A stretch of DNA of 64,000 nucleotides. It comes from Limonium bicolor (lineage: Eukaryota > Streptophyta > Magnoliopsida > Caryophyllales > Plumbaginaceae). Under the pieces are notes generated by a model. It was given only the letters and a program-made list of their open reading frames with translations. It searched no databases and was not told where the DNA came from. Below are positions 35,401-48,659 of this stretch, piece by piece. The number at the start of each line of letters is the position of its first letter. The stretch's first letter is position 1. A program made the position numbers and the translations under genes. The stretch lies in assembly GCA_023374045.1 (NCBI GenBank), contig CM041778.1:99884839-99948838 (forward strand), given 5' to 3'.

Positions 35401-37275
35401 TTCCAAGTCCGGACGGAAGTTCGGACGTACCCAAAAATCCAGCTAACAGAGGCAAATTCTACCCAGAATTGCACTCCTAATAAACCTACACTCAATCCTT
35501 GTTTCACAAGCTACCAACACCCATTCTTTTCCACATTACACATCCCAAATCAACACCTAAATTCTCTCATCCATAAAGCCATCATCAAACATCATTTTCT
35601 ACTAGAATTTTGCCAAAACCTCCCCATAACCTTATACATTCCTCCTCATCAATTTCCATCCTTTTCATTCCTAATCTAGCCACACCCTTTTCAAGGGTCC
35701 TAACAGCACATTACCAATCCTCAAATCTCATCAACATCAACATAATCACCAAAATCTCCACAATCTCTATAACCACATTTATCAATCACAAACTCACAAT
35801 ATTAGGCTCTTAAGGCCCTCAACTTAACATTAGTTCACAAACCTCTTCTAACATCAATTAAACACATTTCCAACATAGTTTTCAATCCATGAATTTGGGT
35901 TCATTAATTTGTTTACCCATCCCAAACAACTTAAACAATTACAACGAGGTTTAAGGTGGATTCCTTACCTTAATCTCACAAGTCTCTTTTTTTCTCCTCT
36001 TGCTCCCCATCTTCTCAAAATCGATCAAGAGGGCATGGAGTTCCAAACTCCATCCCAACATTCAAGAACACAAAACACACTCAATTAATTATCTAGACCC
36101 TTAGAAACTCAATTAAATCAAAGGGCTTAGAACACAAGTTAGGGTTTACATTTGTGAAGCTTTTAAGAGGGATTCTCACCCTTGAATCAAGAAGGAAATC
36201 ACTCCACCATTGAAGGGTCAATTTGGAGCTCAAGAACAAGGAGAAAAACAAGGTATCAACAATGGTGAAAAATCGATTACACCATGAGAAGAAGGAAAAA
36301 CGACTTTTTCTTGGAAATCTTTACCTTAGAAGGAAGAGGAGACTCCAAGCTTCTCTTTGGTGCCATTTTCTCTTCAAATGGGGAAAACCCATGGAGGTCA
36401 ACTTCATCCTTTTGGAATTTTGAAAAGAGTGGATGATAGAGGAAGATGAGAGGAAGAAGAATATGTGATTTATTTTTGATTTGGAGCTCAAATGGAGCTT
36501 GGACATGGAGGGAAATGGAGGAAGCCATTGTTGGCTTGTGGAGGAGAACTCCATCGGCAGAGAGGGAGTGGGGAAATCGGATGGGAGAGAAAGAGAGGAA
36601 AGAGAGGAAGGGAGAGAGGGAAGAAGAAAATAAAGGAGGAGAGAGATGGGTGAGGGGTATTTGTGCCCTTTGTTATTTTGGCTCTCTCTTGACTTAATTA
36701 ATTAGCTAACTAGTCATGTGTGGGTGGGCTGCTTACATTAATAAAACCGGCCACTAATATAAACACGCTGGAGCGTTTTTCGTTTTTTAACAGCAAAGGT
36801 TCGTTTATTCACCCGGTTTAGCACTATTCACTAATCGGGACCGTTTTCCGGAATTTTCTCATTCCTTTAATTTTAATGGTTATTACACTCTCATTAATGT
36901 TTAATTATTATTATAAAATCAACCATTATTTTTACGGGGTCATTTAACTGTTTAAAGTCACGTTTTCGGGTTTTCTCGAAACATCGTGCTTTAAGACTCC
37001 GTTAGCGTTTTAACGCATTGTTTGGATCCGTTTTCTTCCGGAATTTTTCCCACACGTTCTTAGTGTGTGATTAAGGTATAAAAGTATATTATAACCCTAA
37101 TGAAGGTTTGTACCTCCCAAAACAATTAAATACGTATTTTCTCGTTTTGTGACTTTTACGCATTTTCTTTTTCTCTTTGGTTTCTATTTCTTCACCAATG
37201 ATCTTAAGGACTTAATTAGCCTTAGAAAATTATAATTATATATTTAATTAACACATTAAGGTTTGGGGTATTTCA
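32499..37275 (-). mobile_element. Chimeric LARD LTR B, minus array (4777 bp)
   Basis: Both ends are correct for a minus LTR: primer site on the left, polypurine tract on the right. The middle is rearranged. From about 33488 to 35237 the sequence runs in the opposite orientation and replaces about 970 bp present in LTRs C and D. Only three of the five 70-bp hairpin units remain (35246-35426). Confidence 0.85.
33488..35237 (+). mobile_element. Inverted, diverged LTR 3' fragment
   Basis: Reads as the 3' 1.75 kb of a plus-strand LARD LTR, ending GGGGTGTTACA at 35237. It keeps the hairpin cluster (CAGCA/TGCTG, GCCCC/GGGGC near 34822-34852) and the terminal hairpin (GTTAGCCA near 35120). It resembles the reverse complement of LTR C more than the plus LTRs but is clearly diverged from both, so it is a third subfamily or an older copy. 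The right junction returns to minus LTR sequence at TTCTACC. Confidence 0.75.
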
Positions 37276-40200
37276 ATCTACCCCCCTTAAAAGAACTTCG
37301 TCCTCGAAGTTCACATTTCCCACACATCATTGGTTAGAATACGAGGATTACTTGTAGCATGAACTTCTATAACAACACACTTTACATCATGACCTCGGAC
37401 TTAATGGTCCAGGTAACACATTCACATCCATACATAACATAACATACTTACTTAGTAACCTCGGACTTAATGGTCCGGGTACCTCAACAACAATGTACAT
37501 ACATAACAACCCTTAGACTCTTGGTCTGGGTAACATAACAACATTTAGACTCGTGGTCTTGATAACACAACATCCTTTAGACACATAGGTCTTGATAACA
37601 TAACACTTCCGGAATTCAATCACATTAGGACTCAAGGTCCAAAATAATCATTATTACATACCACACAACATGTCATAGCATGTATATCAACCAGAAATTC
37701 CTTTTCCATCTCTTCATGGGTTCAAGACCCATGTTGAGTACATATACACTGTGATCCCGCAGAACCGGTCGCGATGGACACTCTGGTCCCCGTTCCTTTG
37801 GGAGATCAAAACAATTGCATACATCTTTAAAATATACTTCTCATGTCACCGGTCCTAAGACAAAGGCTCATACGTCCTCAGCTCGTGAGCAAGTAGTAGG
37901 AAAATACCCTCTACGAGGTGTATAACGAAATCCTTTATTGGAAGGATCTTAATCGAAAATCCTTTACAAGGTCACATAAAAGTAGTCCTTCCTTTGAAAA
38001 TACCGTTTAAGAATCTTAAAATATTTATTGAAGTCTAGAAAATACCAATTGTAAATTTGAAACCCAATTTAAAATTCTTTTGAAAGCTCCATACAACTCC
38101 AAGTCCAATTATTGTTAACTGCATCTCATTCTTGATGTGATTATTTGTGACCACTTATAGGGAGTTTCAAGAATCATCCAACCCTAATGTGATCAGCATC
38201 AGAGTTGAACTATCTTTCCACCCCAATTTGTGTTCGGCTTCCCTTGATCTCATGATAATCAAGTTTCACCTCCCACTTCATTTTCAAACAACAACTAATT
38301 CAAGCATGTACCATTTTCTATCTTCTAATCCATCTAGTCGAAATCATTACATCTCCAAGGGTGGAACTATGTCCATCAATCAACTTCTCGATTTATTTTA
38401 AATCAAGTTACCTAGGGAATTTAATTCTCACTAGGTTCTACGTTGGTGTCATACCTCTTTATAAATTACAACACTGTATATATATATACTTTTATCAAAA
38501 TACGATACACGGTTTTACATTTAGTATTATATGAACATATATAGTCGGGGTTTTAGTTCCCCGAGAGTTTCTTTACCCCCCTATACTTATGCTTTCACAC
38601 ATCTCTTAACAAAATAACACACTTATCACAATGGTATTCGCATCTTCAGTGCGCAATTACCATAATTAAACCATGAATGAACGCGTATGTTTATGTAACA
38701 CACGCACCAATCATCAAAACAAATCATTTTGTACTATGCACACTACAGTTCACGTACACTTGTACGTACGGTAAAACACACTAAACGGTTTGCGCTCTAC
38801 CCCCTTTAAAAGGGATTACGCCCACGTAATCAATCACTTAACCACTGGTTTATAACGTTCTACCGTCATGAAGTGTTTATCTCCACGCGGTTTATTACAC
38901 AATGTGTTCTGGTTTGAGGATTTTAGCCATATTGGCGGTTTAGTCCCTCACCAAGAATTCTCACTAGAGTTTATTTTAACTCTCAACTGGTTTCGATTCT
39001 GGCCTGTGAGGCTTTTAGGCATCATTAATTTGTCGTTCACTCATGTTCACTACACACATTTAACACTTGAATTGCTGGCTCACTAGTTTCTGCTGCGCCA
39101 ACTCTTGATAACTTAGAGCTTAGTTTGCCCCATATATTATTCTTACTGTATTGTACATCCCCGTTTATCACCTTTATCTTGGTAATAACGGTTTCTCAAC
39201 CGACGCGTGGCATTTCTTTCCGTGCGCGAACACGGTGAGTTACAAACTTTCTATCCACTTCCATGATAATTTACTGTATGTTTGCTTTGTACTTCACAGT
39301 GTTTAACTTGACTACTTCCGACTTACTGTCTGTTGAGTTTGAGCTACTACGTATTGTGTAGTACTCTGTCGGTTATTTCCAACACTTGAGGTATATTCCA
39401 TACCGATATTTAATAATCGTGTTACTATAGTTGCTTATGCTAATCAAGTACCTTTTTATTGGTACGACTGTGCTTGTCTTATGCATCGATTTTATCACAC
39501 CATAAGTCTTGTTCTTCTATCACATTTAACATTTGCCAAAACTTCCTAGCTATCTCACTCAATCATTACTGCACAAGAGCAATACCAAAACACTCAGTCC
39601 TACAGAGTGCAGAGGCGTAAACTATTGACAGTAAATCTCTTATGCGATAGCAATAGGAATTCACATTTTTCCTTATCACATAGTATCAACTATTGGCTTA
39701 CTGCCCAGTCTGTTTATCAACACTTACTTGTATGTCCATTGAATTTCACTTATAACTGGTCTTATTTGCCACATTATTATTTAACAATACTTATACAACG
39801 GTCGCTTACTGCGCACCGTGCGGTCACATTTTTTATAACATTAACTTATACTGCATCCACTATTATTTTAGTTTCCACCCTTACACTGTGTTTTGCCACC
39901 CATTTGGCTGATTTCTAGATACTCTATCCTTCGAGTCTTTATGCTCCTTGAGCGTTGTTCGTTTCACATTTAGCATCCCACACCTATGGTGGTTGCTATT
40001 TGACTTTTTACTCATCTGGTCTCCACAACTGGTACAAACACTTCCTTTCGATTTATTCCTACTCACATCATCCTTGGGTAATGACAACATGGTCAACCCA
40101 ACATATTCCCTGAACTTAGTTCGCATAACTACCGCTGTTGCGGTCTCACATATCAAGAGGTATCCCCACTCTTAAAGCAGTGGTTCGTTATCCGCTTTAC

Positions 40201-42210
40201 TTACTTGTATAACATAAACTTCGTAATAAATAACATTATACTTAACATATTCCATTTATGGCTTATAAGCCTTATTGCCTCGAGCTCTGCTCGTTGTAGG
40301 CTGTTCACACACATTTACTTCTCCGTATCATATTACATGGCTTATAGGTTGCATTGAGTTCCATGACAAGGTCGTTATTCCTTTCATGGTATGCCGCTCC
40401 AAGGATGTCCGATTTCGTCCTGACGACTTGTGTTTAAATTGGGTGTTAGTTTCAGTCCTTGCGTTTTTGTCACGTTATCTCATTCAACCATTGCTGATCC
40501 AAACACCCCTTTAAGGATAGTTCCTGAGTGTTACTAGGTCATGCCATTACATCTGGCTTGCACTTATGAGTACGTTTAAGCAACTATATTGCCTTACTCT
40601 CTTGGCTGGTTAATTATCCTCTCCAGTGAAATTGATATCCCTAGTGATCATTTCGGGAGTCTCATCCCGGTCATTGCACATTGACATGTCCATAGTAGGC
40701 GTCTGCCTCGCCATATTTAGGCTGGGTACTTACTCCAGCTATACGTTCTTCCTTCAGGTTTCTTAAGACATATCCTATGCCTTTACTTACTTAACCAGTG
40801 CACTTCGCACTTGTTCGCCTTTAAACATTTCCTTAAAATAAATTCGCTGATTCTTTTAGTCTCGTTGTCTTTACTGGGTTTCTTTACTTCCACCATTCTT
40901 GATAATTCATTCTCTTGCTTGACTTTTACTTCGGACCGTAGTATGGAGTCGACTACTTCCCGTGTTCCAGACTCCACTCGTATACATATGTGGGGTACCC
41001 TACTGATACATTGCTACTTGCCCAACTCACCCATAAGAAGGTCTGTCAGGCCCACAAGCTCCTATCGGAGTGCGGTCGTCCCACATTTCAGTTGGTATAC
41101 TGTAGTGTCCGTCACACGCCTAGGTGAAGTATTCTGTTGTCAACTCCTCTTATATTATCCTGTGATAATATGCATTCCATGCTTCCCGAACTTAATCAAG
41201 GGAAAGTTATTCACTGTTGTATTATCATGAACTCTCCATTTCCCCGGGTTGTTACCCTTGGGTTTACCGGTTGCCATCCGGTTATTTAAAAGTAACTGGG
41301 TAACACTTACCTACCATGTGGCGCTGAGGCCCGTGTAGGTCTCTTGGTTTGGTTTAGAAGGAAAATTTGATTTTGAAAAGAGTTTGAAAATAAATTTAGG
41401 TTGGAAGAAAAAATTTTGTGGTTTTACAACATTTCAAGCCTTATCCAAGTCTAGCTAGCTTCTTGCTGACTGGTGTATTTCCAATTACAGAGGTCAGGCT
41501 GCTAAGCCCTTCCACAGTTATTATGATCTCACTTCACTTCATGGTACTTTACTAAGTACTGGTAGTTGTTTTTAAAATTTCCCGTACAACCTTGTTGTAG
41601 CAGCACTTGCCATGGCAAGTGCGCCATGCTTACTGGTTTTCGGTTCAATACACACTGGTTGCGGCATTGTTTACTTCCGCACCAACATCAATGGCCTTGC
41701 TGGCCCTTACTTGATCTTACAGTCCTAACAACAATCCTCGGGGTACTTCTCACTGTCTTAACATGATAACCATTAACTAGGGTTTCCCTTCTGGGAGACC
41801 CCTTTTTACTTAGTATCGTATCCTCCTCGTACTATATTGTGGTTCCTTAATCGGTTGGTATACCGTTGGTGTATAGTTAACATCTGTAGTCCCGTAGACA
41901 CTCGTCTCGGGTTTCATTATCTCGCTCCTTGCCTGTTGGACGCTTGGTGCGTTGCAAGCTGGTTGTCCTCGACTGCTCCGCATGTCGACCCAGGGTGCTG
42001 GAAATTCCATTCTCTTGTGCATAAGATTCTTCACTTTTCGCTAACAAGAGCGGTTAATATTGTTAAAATGGAGACCGTCTTCGGGATCACACCTTTCGAG
42101 ATCTACCGTATGACAGGTCCTCCGTACTTACAGGGGTAAATATCAACTGCCAGATCGGGTTTTCCCGAGTAAGAGATGACTCTCATCTCTCTGGCGTCCT
42201 TTCCCGAGAT

Positions 42211-42215
42211 ATAAA
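42211..42215. other. Target-site duplication ATAAA, left
   Basis: ATAAA before the LTR at 42216 recurs at 48103-48107. Empty homologous sites near 57220 and 32313 read GTTATAAAATAGGG with a single copy. Confidence 0.95.
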
Positions 42216-42812
42216 TGAAACGGTATTGAAGATGCTCCACACCGATCCGTTACCACACCAAGATGTATAGTGGTTCGGCCAATAATCCGGCCTACGTCCA
42301 CTTCTAGACAGAGCTATTATTCATTCTTTGGTTTACAACACTAGAGCTTTTGGGATGTGAGCTCCCTTTTCTAACTTGAATCCCTTACAAATGAGCCCCT
42401 CCACTTCTATTTATAGACTTTCTATGGCCAAGTTACCCTTAAGCCCCTATACATGTGATAGTATTATACAATATAGCTATCAGTCCTTTTACGGGTCTCC
42501 GGACTGAAATACTGCTTCCGCCTTGGACTAACTCTTCCGGACCGTCACTTTGATAATAACCTCTCCGGTAATTACTCTGTCGGTAGCGATCCTTTAGATA
42601 GCAGCTCTTCCGGGCGGGTCCTCCGCTAGTAGGGCTTCCAACGGTAGGCCTTCCGACAATTGGCCTCCGGTAGACTCTCTTGGTAGATCCTTCCGCATCG
42701 GGGCCTTTCGGTAGCAGGCCTTCCGATAATTGGTCTCTGATAGTAGTCCTTCCGCTAGCAGGCCTTCGGTAGACACTTTAACCTTCCGCATGGTATATTT
42801 CATACCATTACA
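42216..42812 (-). repeat. 3' LTR of the 5.9-kb element
   Basis: Contains a TATA box at 42407-42416 (CTATAAATAG on minus) and a region rich in degenerate units combining CTTCCG and GGTAG (42605-42795). It differs from the other LTR by small indels, for example near 42608. Confidence 0.9.
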
Positions 42813-42830
42813 TCAGTCCCACAAGTTCTA
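42813..42830 (-). promoter_or_regulatory. Candidate polypurine tract
   Basis: On the minus strand AGAACTTGTGGGACTGA precedes the LTR start TGTAATGG. It is moderately purine-rich. Confidence 0.5.
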
Positions 42831-43588
42831 CTTTTTAGCACTAAAAAGTGGAACTTATAAAAAAGAGATAAATTTACACTTTGTACTCTTTTCTTTTCTA
42901 CTATATATCTCCTAGTCCCACAAGTTCTTTTTCTTTTGCCTAAAAAGGAAATGAACTTAAAAACTTTAGCCTGTGCAAGAGCTTGTCTTCCGGAAACAAA
43001 GAAGTCCCATGCGTCCCGAGGGCGATGAAGTCCCACTTGTTCTCCTGAGAAAAGGTCTCCGCTCCTTGAACGTGCCATAGTAAGAAATCCAAAGATCTGG
43101 AATTCCGAAGGGCCATAGTAATCCCAGAAGACCATAATAATTCCAGAAGACCATAATAATCTCAAGAAGACCATAATAATCTCAAGAAGACCGAGATAAT
43201 AATAATAATGGGATATTACTTCATAATCAGATTGCTGCTTGAACCACTTCGTTCCTCGGACCTGTATATCTAATTTTAACAGATTACAAGATATTTGTCC
43301 TTTGGGCTGCCCGGAGCGACCGGACTTCCCAAGAGTTTTTTGTTAGTTAGAGCATATTAATCTTGGGGATAAAAAACCCAAATATACAGCCTATATGTTT
43401 TTCTAGAGCAGCCTGTTTAAATACATGGATAGCACAAGTCTGAGTTGAACAAAAAGGAATTCCTAAAAATTCTATTGGTTCCCAAAAGTTGGAGATTCTT
43501 ATAATGAAGAATTTTAGACTGCTCTTTTTGTTTTTTTTTTTTTGCCAAGATCTCTTTTGGTAACCCCTTAGTTACACTTTTGCTTTCA

Positions 43589-43780
43589 CACTCTACCACT
43601 GTACACATGGTGAGATCGTCGATTTAACACTCTACCGACTTTGAGCCGGTGAGATCGTCGGATTAACACTCTACTGCCAGGACGCTGACAGTGAGATCGT
43701 CAGATGAATTACACTACCATCGTTGATGGTAGATCGTCGGATACAAAACACTCTCCCATGGCCAATGGTGAGGTCGTCGG
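43589..43780. repeat. Five hairpin repeats with changing stems
   Basis: Five units of roughly 40 bp share CTC...GAGATCGTCGGA flanks and differ in the middle. Inner stems are ACCA/TGGT, ACCG/CGGT, ACTG/CAGT (with a further CAG/CTG), CTACCATC/GATGGTAG, and CCAT/ATGG. In four of five the CTC and GAG flanks pair too. Poly-T and CTTT-rich tracts follow at 43790-43840. Confidence 0.75.
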
Positions 43781-44951
43781 ATACATTCTCTTTTTTTTTT
43801 GTCTTTCTTTCTTTCTTTCTCTTTTTTTTTTTTCAAGACTCGCTGGTCTTTGTTTTAAGTAAATCAGAAATTGTTTTTAAAATATTTCTTTTTTGAAAAC
43901 TAGAGGGTGATCAATCCTCTAGAGAAAGTTTTGTAAACTTCTGGTGGAAAAATAATATCCATAATGAAATATCAAAAAAGTTTGGTACCTCTTTTTTACC
44001 TGTGGAATAATATTACTGGCGGATGTCAAACTGCTACCGGTGGAATGTGAGAGGGTGCTATTGTTGAAAATTTTTACTGAACCCGAACCGCAATTGGCTA
44101 CCGGTGAAACTGCAACTAGCCTCCGGATGTCTATTTATCTGGACTGGCCCTCCGATAAGAATGACAAGTTGCCTCCGGAGAGGAATCCAAGTTTGTTGGA
44201 GATTTCAACTTTCTGCCGGTGAAAAATCCCAATTTGCTACCGGTGAAAAATTTCATGTTGGAGAAATCCTTTTGCGGAGTCAAGTCCCATAGCACCGGTA
44301 GAGCCTGTCTGCCCAAAACATGGTGTCCTTCGGCATACCCTTACGCAGATGGGTGGTTACTACTGGTGGAGGCTTTGAAGTTGCTACCGATTGAGATCAC
44401 GAGCTTTCTCCACTGAAGACATGGTACTTCTACTAGCGAAGATGGCAGATTGCCGCCGATAAAGATAGCAAGTTGCTACCGGTCTGGACGTTAAGTCCCA
44501 CCGGTGAAGATAAAAGTTCCCATCGTGTCATCGGTACCACCTAAGACCATCGGTGTTGTATCCCATAGCGACGATTGAAGTTTGTAATTCTGACGTTGTG
44601 TGTCGTACTGACCTCTGAACCGAATGGTTTATACTGTTGAACTTGCTGCGTCTCCCTCCACCCATCCATGGTCATCTCTAGTCCCTTCCTGTTCCAGTCA
44701 CTTTTGTTCCTTTCTTTTGCGGATTTTTGCTGGCGAACAAGAACATACGTGTTCATCTCTCCGTGCTGACAAATTGCTGGGGTTATGCACCGTGCCGCTG
44801 AAGATATTTCAACCCCCAGAGCTGCTCCTACTGTGTTTATCTTGGTGATACCGACGGTATATTGCTACTGGTGGAGATGCCATTAGGCCAGCGGTGAAGA
44901 CTTCTGGAAGCTCATGTCTGGCGCTGTTCCTTCTGGTAACAATGGGGTGAG

Positions 44952-45060
44952 AAGTTTCTACCGGAGATGATATCCAAATTTCCACCGGAGAGGATATCCA
45001 AATTTCTACCGGAGAGGAATTCCAAATTTCTATCGGAGAGGAATTCCAAATTTCTACCGG
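44952..45060 (-). repeat. 24-bp tandem repeat, 8 codons
   Basis: Four to five units of AAATTTCTACCGGAGAGGAA-type sequence, 24 bp long. Being a multiple of three, the repeat stays open in two minus-strand frames. In one (45123-44809) it gives repeated PVEIWNSS. The wider region 44025-45075 has scattered CTACCGGTG motifs. Coding is possible but unproven. Confidence 0.6.
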
Positions 45061-47480
45061 AAGCTTCATAGGAGAGTGAAACTCCAGGCCTGCTTCCAAT
45101 ACTCCTTGCGGAGGCTTTACCACTGTTATACTTTGACTTCATACGTCCTTGAGGAATATTGCCCGTTTGAGAGATGTCGCGGCTCGTGTCTGGTCCGTTA
45201 GGAACTTTCAATTTGCTCCGGTAGAGGCTCGCGCCTTGTCCTATCTTACCATGCGCAGCCCTCAATTCATCTTTCAGTGCCCAACTGTCGAATCTTTTGC
45301 AGTGGAGGTTTCGAGTTCTGCCACGAAAGTTTGGTACCTCCACCGGTACCAACTCAAAATCTCTACCTGTAGCATTTTAAAACCTCAACCCAGTGCCAAG
45401 CTCAAAATCTCTTCCGGTAGTATTTTCCTTTTAATTCTTGACTTTGCTCAATATTCTTCATCTTACTCCTTCGTTGCCCTAGGATCGAGGCCTGCCCCTG
45501 CCCGGCTCGAAACTGACGAAATTCTCACCCCTGATAAACCAAATGACTTCATTGTCTTCAAAGATTTCTTGATATCGATTCCCATGCGTCCTCTGTATAT
45601 TTGTTTTCATCCTGAACCGGAGACAGAGGTAAATTCTTAGACGGTCTTAGCCCGGTAGAACATACTGCCACATCAAGCTTCCGGTAGAACAGATTCCTTC
45701 AATCGTAGCTCCTCTCTGTTTATTTGAGCTGATAGTCTTCTTTCTTCTTGTTTCAAAGCGACCGGAAAATAGAGTTGAACTTCTGGATGTTGGAACCTTC
45801 CGGGAGAACTTTTGTATCTTTGCAACCTTTGCGTTCCTTTCTTGGTAAATATAGATTTTCCTCGTATCATAAACATCATGCCACTATGGTCAGAAAGTTA
45901 GACAAAGTATAATCCAGTGCTTCCCATAGCCAATCACTGGGGCTTAAACTAAGCTTGTGCATTGCTTCCCTTTTCCAAGCAACAGTATATAGTCACTAAG
46001 GTTCGAAAATAAAAGAGTAAATAGTAGCCAGATCGAACAGAAATTTGGAATGATTAAACAAGCCAATACGTGAACTCAAACAGAAGTTTAAGTGAACACT
46101 ACAGTGGAGCATAAAAGCAGAACAAATGATTTCAGAAGCAGTTATGATATTACCGGTAAGAATGATATGTAAAACTACCGGTAATATGCTGTATTGACTC
46201 CTCTCTTATTCCGATGAATGAAGGCTTAGGTAAATTGGGATCGAACAGTTACCTTGCAATGCCTGGTGCGATCAAGGCCTCCGTATATCGATGTACCTCT
46301 ATGATGTACCTCTATCGGTACTTTCGTGATATACACTTCTTCCGGTAATGCGGTGACTTGCGCCTACATCTGCTTACCTCAGCGCGGAGCTCCAACCTGG
46401 CTAAACTCCAGTTCCCGTAACAACTTCATATCTCTGATGATCGTCAAGGTTGCCAATCCTTCCTTTCCCCAGGGCTACACGATCAGCCTTCACTTTGAGG
46501 ACTCCTTGACTGCTCGAAATAATGCATCTCGAGTTCGATCCTCTTTCGTCATTTCGCATTCTGTCGCTTTCAAGTTTTCCTTCTGGACTGAAGTTTATTA
46601 AAGATCTTTGGAATTTCTGTCGTATATCCCACTTTCATTTATCGTGTAAACTTGGCCTAAACCAAACTTTCATGTTTCCGATTTCGCTTTCTCCTCTTCT
46701 GGATGAGTTTCTCCTCTTTTGAATGGTGAAATCGTCTTCTGATAACCGATCCTCGCTCTCGAAACTTGTTTCTTCTTGAAGTATTCATCGAATCGCTTTG
46801 ATTGCGTATCTCCCTCTTTTCTTTTTTTTTTCTTTTTTAACCAGGCGTGTGAATCCCCGGTTGTTGTTGTGAAATAGTGTTGTTCGATCACTCTCTGGCT
46901 GGTAATTTCTTTACGGATAAAGCATCCGATCTCTCGTAACGTTGATTCCGTTGTGAGTTCTTTGTTTTCATTCTTCGACGAGGATTCTGGAATCAAAACA
47001 GAGATCAAACTCACGGATTATCTTGTAGTCCCACGGCGACGCTTGGACTTTCGTTAATCTTGTATGGTTCTTCCTTTGTTGACTGTGCGAATTTGCTCAG
47101 TTTTCTCGATCCCTCGCTCCAAACGCCAACCTCCGATGAAGATCTCTCAAGCTCTCTCGCTGTGAATTCGTGGTTTACTTTCGAGATCCCTTGTTTCGAT
47201 CTCATTCTAAAAGAGGATTCGCATTTCTCTTGACTGAATCGTGTATCTCGGAAGTTTGTCCGTCATTGGCCGATGCATCCCCGTACTTCAAGATCGTCAC
47301 TCATAATCTTCTTCAAAGATGTAGACCGGTTGAACTCTTCGTGGTTTCCTAAATCACGTGGATGAATCGTAGTTTTGATCTTACGAAGCAGTCCCGCTCC
47401 ATAGATTTTGAGAATCCTGGAGATTACGATCAATGACCTCGACGAAGCAAGAACGTGGTTGAATCGTGGTTGATGTTCGA

Positions 47481-47498
47481 TTCCCACAGACGGCGCCA
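47481..47498 (-). promoter_or_regulatory. Primer-binding site of the 5.9-kb element
   Basis: TGGCGCCGTCTGTGGGAA on the minus strand, two bases from the LTR. This is a primer-site type common in plant LTR elements. The TGGCGCC start implies a tRNA ending GGCGCCA. I do not assign the tRNA. Confidence 0.75.
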
Positions 47499-47500
47499 AA

Positions 47501-48102
47501 TGAAACGGTATTGAAGATGCTCCACACCGATCCGTTACCACACCAAGATGTATAGTGGTTCGGCCAATAATCCGGCCTACGTCCACTTCTAGACAGAGCT
47601 ATTATTCATTCTTTGGTTTACAACACTAGAGAGCTTTTGGGATGTGAGCTCCCTTTTCTAACTTGAATCCCTTACAAATGAGCCCCTCCACTTCTATTTA
47701 TAGACTTTCTATGGCCAAGTTACCCTTAAGCCCCTATACATGTGATAGTATTATACAAATATAGCTATCAGTCCTTTTACGGGTCTCCGGACTGAAATAC
47801 TGCTTCCGCCTTGGACTAACTCTTCCGGACCGTCACTTTGATAATAACCTCTCCGGTAATTACTCTGTCGGTAGCGATCCTTTAGATAGCAGCTCTTCCG
47901 GTAGCGGGTCCTCCGGTAGTAGGGCTTCCAACGGTAGGCCTTCCGACAATTGGCCTCCGGTAGACTCTCTTGGTAGATCCTTCCGCATCGGGGCCTTTCG
48001 GTAGCAGGCCTTCCGATAATTGGTCTCTGATAGTAGTCCTTCCGCTAGCAGGCCTTCGGTAGACACTTTAACCTTCCGCATGGTATATTTCATACCATTA
48101 CA
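47501..48102 (-). repeat. 5' LTR of the 5.9-kb element
   Basis: A 602-bp copy of the LTR with TATA box CTATAAATAG at 47694-47703 (minus strand), about 400 nt into the LTR, a plausible promoter for leftward transcription. Confidence 0.9.
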
Positions 48103-48273
48103 ATAAAATAGGGTTTGTGGAGGGCGGGATGGATACTGTAGGTATCCAGTACACACTGGTATTAATCTAACTAGCGTACTCCTCACGCTATCACTCACCC
48201 CTTAACCCAAAGTACTAAACTCTTAACTCGGTACTTCCTAATCTCGGTAATTCAGTCATCAGAGCGATACTTC

Positions 48274-48285
48274 GCTCTGATACCA
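48274..48285 (-). promoter_or_regulatory. tRNA-iMet primer-binding site, unit B
   Basis: TGGTATCAGAGC on minus. It lies in a perfect 10-bp hairpin, ATCAGAGCGA (48258-48267) with TCGCTCTGAT (48272-48281). Confidence 0.9.
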
Positions 48286-48659
48286 CTTTTGTAACTCCCC
48301 AACTACTAACAACTCACTTAACAACACATTGCAGCGGAAATCACAACTCACAACATAACTTAACTCTTGGTGTTACACGCCGTTAGCCACTCACGTGGCT
48401 AACAGGGCTAACATACATACAATGTACCGTCCTGATGGACTAAACTCCCGAGCAACTACACAATACTCCCGTTCCATATCCAACAATTGTTATACACTTA
48501 CATTACAACTGTACCGAGTAATTACCAACTAACGCCGATACATTTTCGGTCTTACTACACCTATAATACATCCACAATTCTCATGACTACCACATACAAA
48601 CACTACCCTGTCCTACTCTCGAACGGCTTCCAGTTCCTTGTACCTGAAAAGTATGGGAG

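Larger units (their letters stand above)
42831..47480 (-). mobile_element. Internal region of the 5.9-kb element
   Basis: Noncoding as far as I can tell. It contains the five-hairpin repeat (43589-43780), CTTT and poly-T tracts (43510-43560, 43790-43840), CCGGT-rich degenerate repeats (44025-45075) and a long stretch with no recognised feature (45080-47480). A plus-strand frame at 45149-45640 (163 codons) is antisense to the element and has no family resemblance. Confidence 0.7.
42216..48102 (-). mobile_element. Non-autonomous minus-strand LTR element (5887 bp)
   Basis: Direct LTRs of 597 bp (42216-42812) and 602 bp (47501-48102) flank a 4.7-kb internal region. On the minus strand the LTR begins TGTAATGG and ends CCGTTTCA. 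The primer site lies at 47481-47498 and a purine-rich tract precedes the 3' LTR. The two LTRs differ by few changes, indicating recent insertion, and the flanking ATAAA duplications are perfect. The longest frames are 100-163 codons and show no recognised domain, so it is non-autonomous. Confidence 0.9.
37276..48289 (-). mobile_element. Minus LARD internal region B, with 5.9-kb insertion
   Basis: Like internal A and C but interrupted by the element at 42216-48102. It has the empty site for the solo LTR (GTACA at 40032-40036), the palindrome at 41603-41622, the internal polypurine-like module at 38796-38831 and the six-hairpin array at 37396-37640. The primer site is at 48274-48285. No coding frame. 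Confidence 0.8.

Noticed and set aside
45149..45640. 163-codon plus-strand frame in the 5.9-kb element
   Set aside because: Antisense, with no family resemblance and overlapped by equally long frames in other phases created by the repeat-rich sequence.
48272..48285. tRNA-like 3' end GCTCTGATACCA
   Set aside because: It is the complement of the retroelement primer-binding site. No cloverleaf surrounds it.
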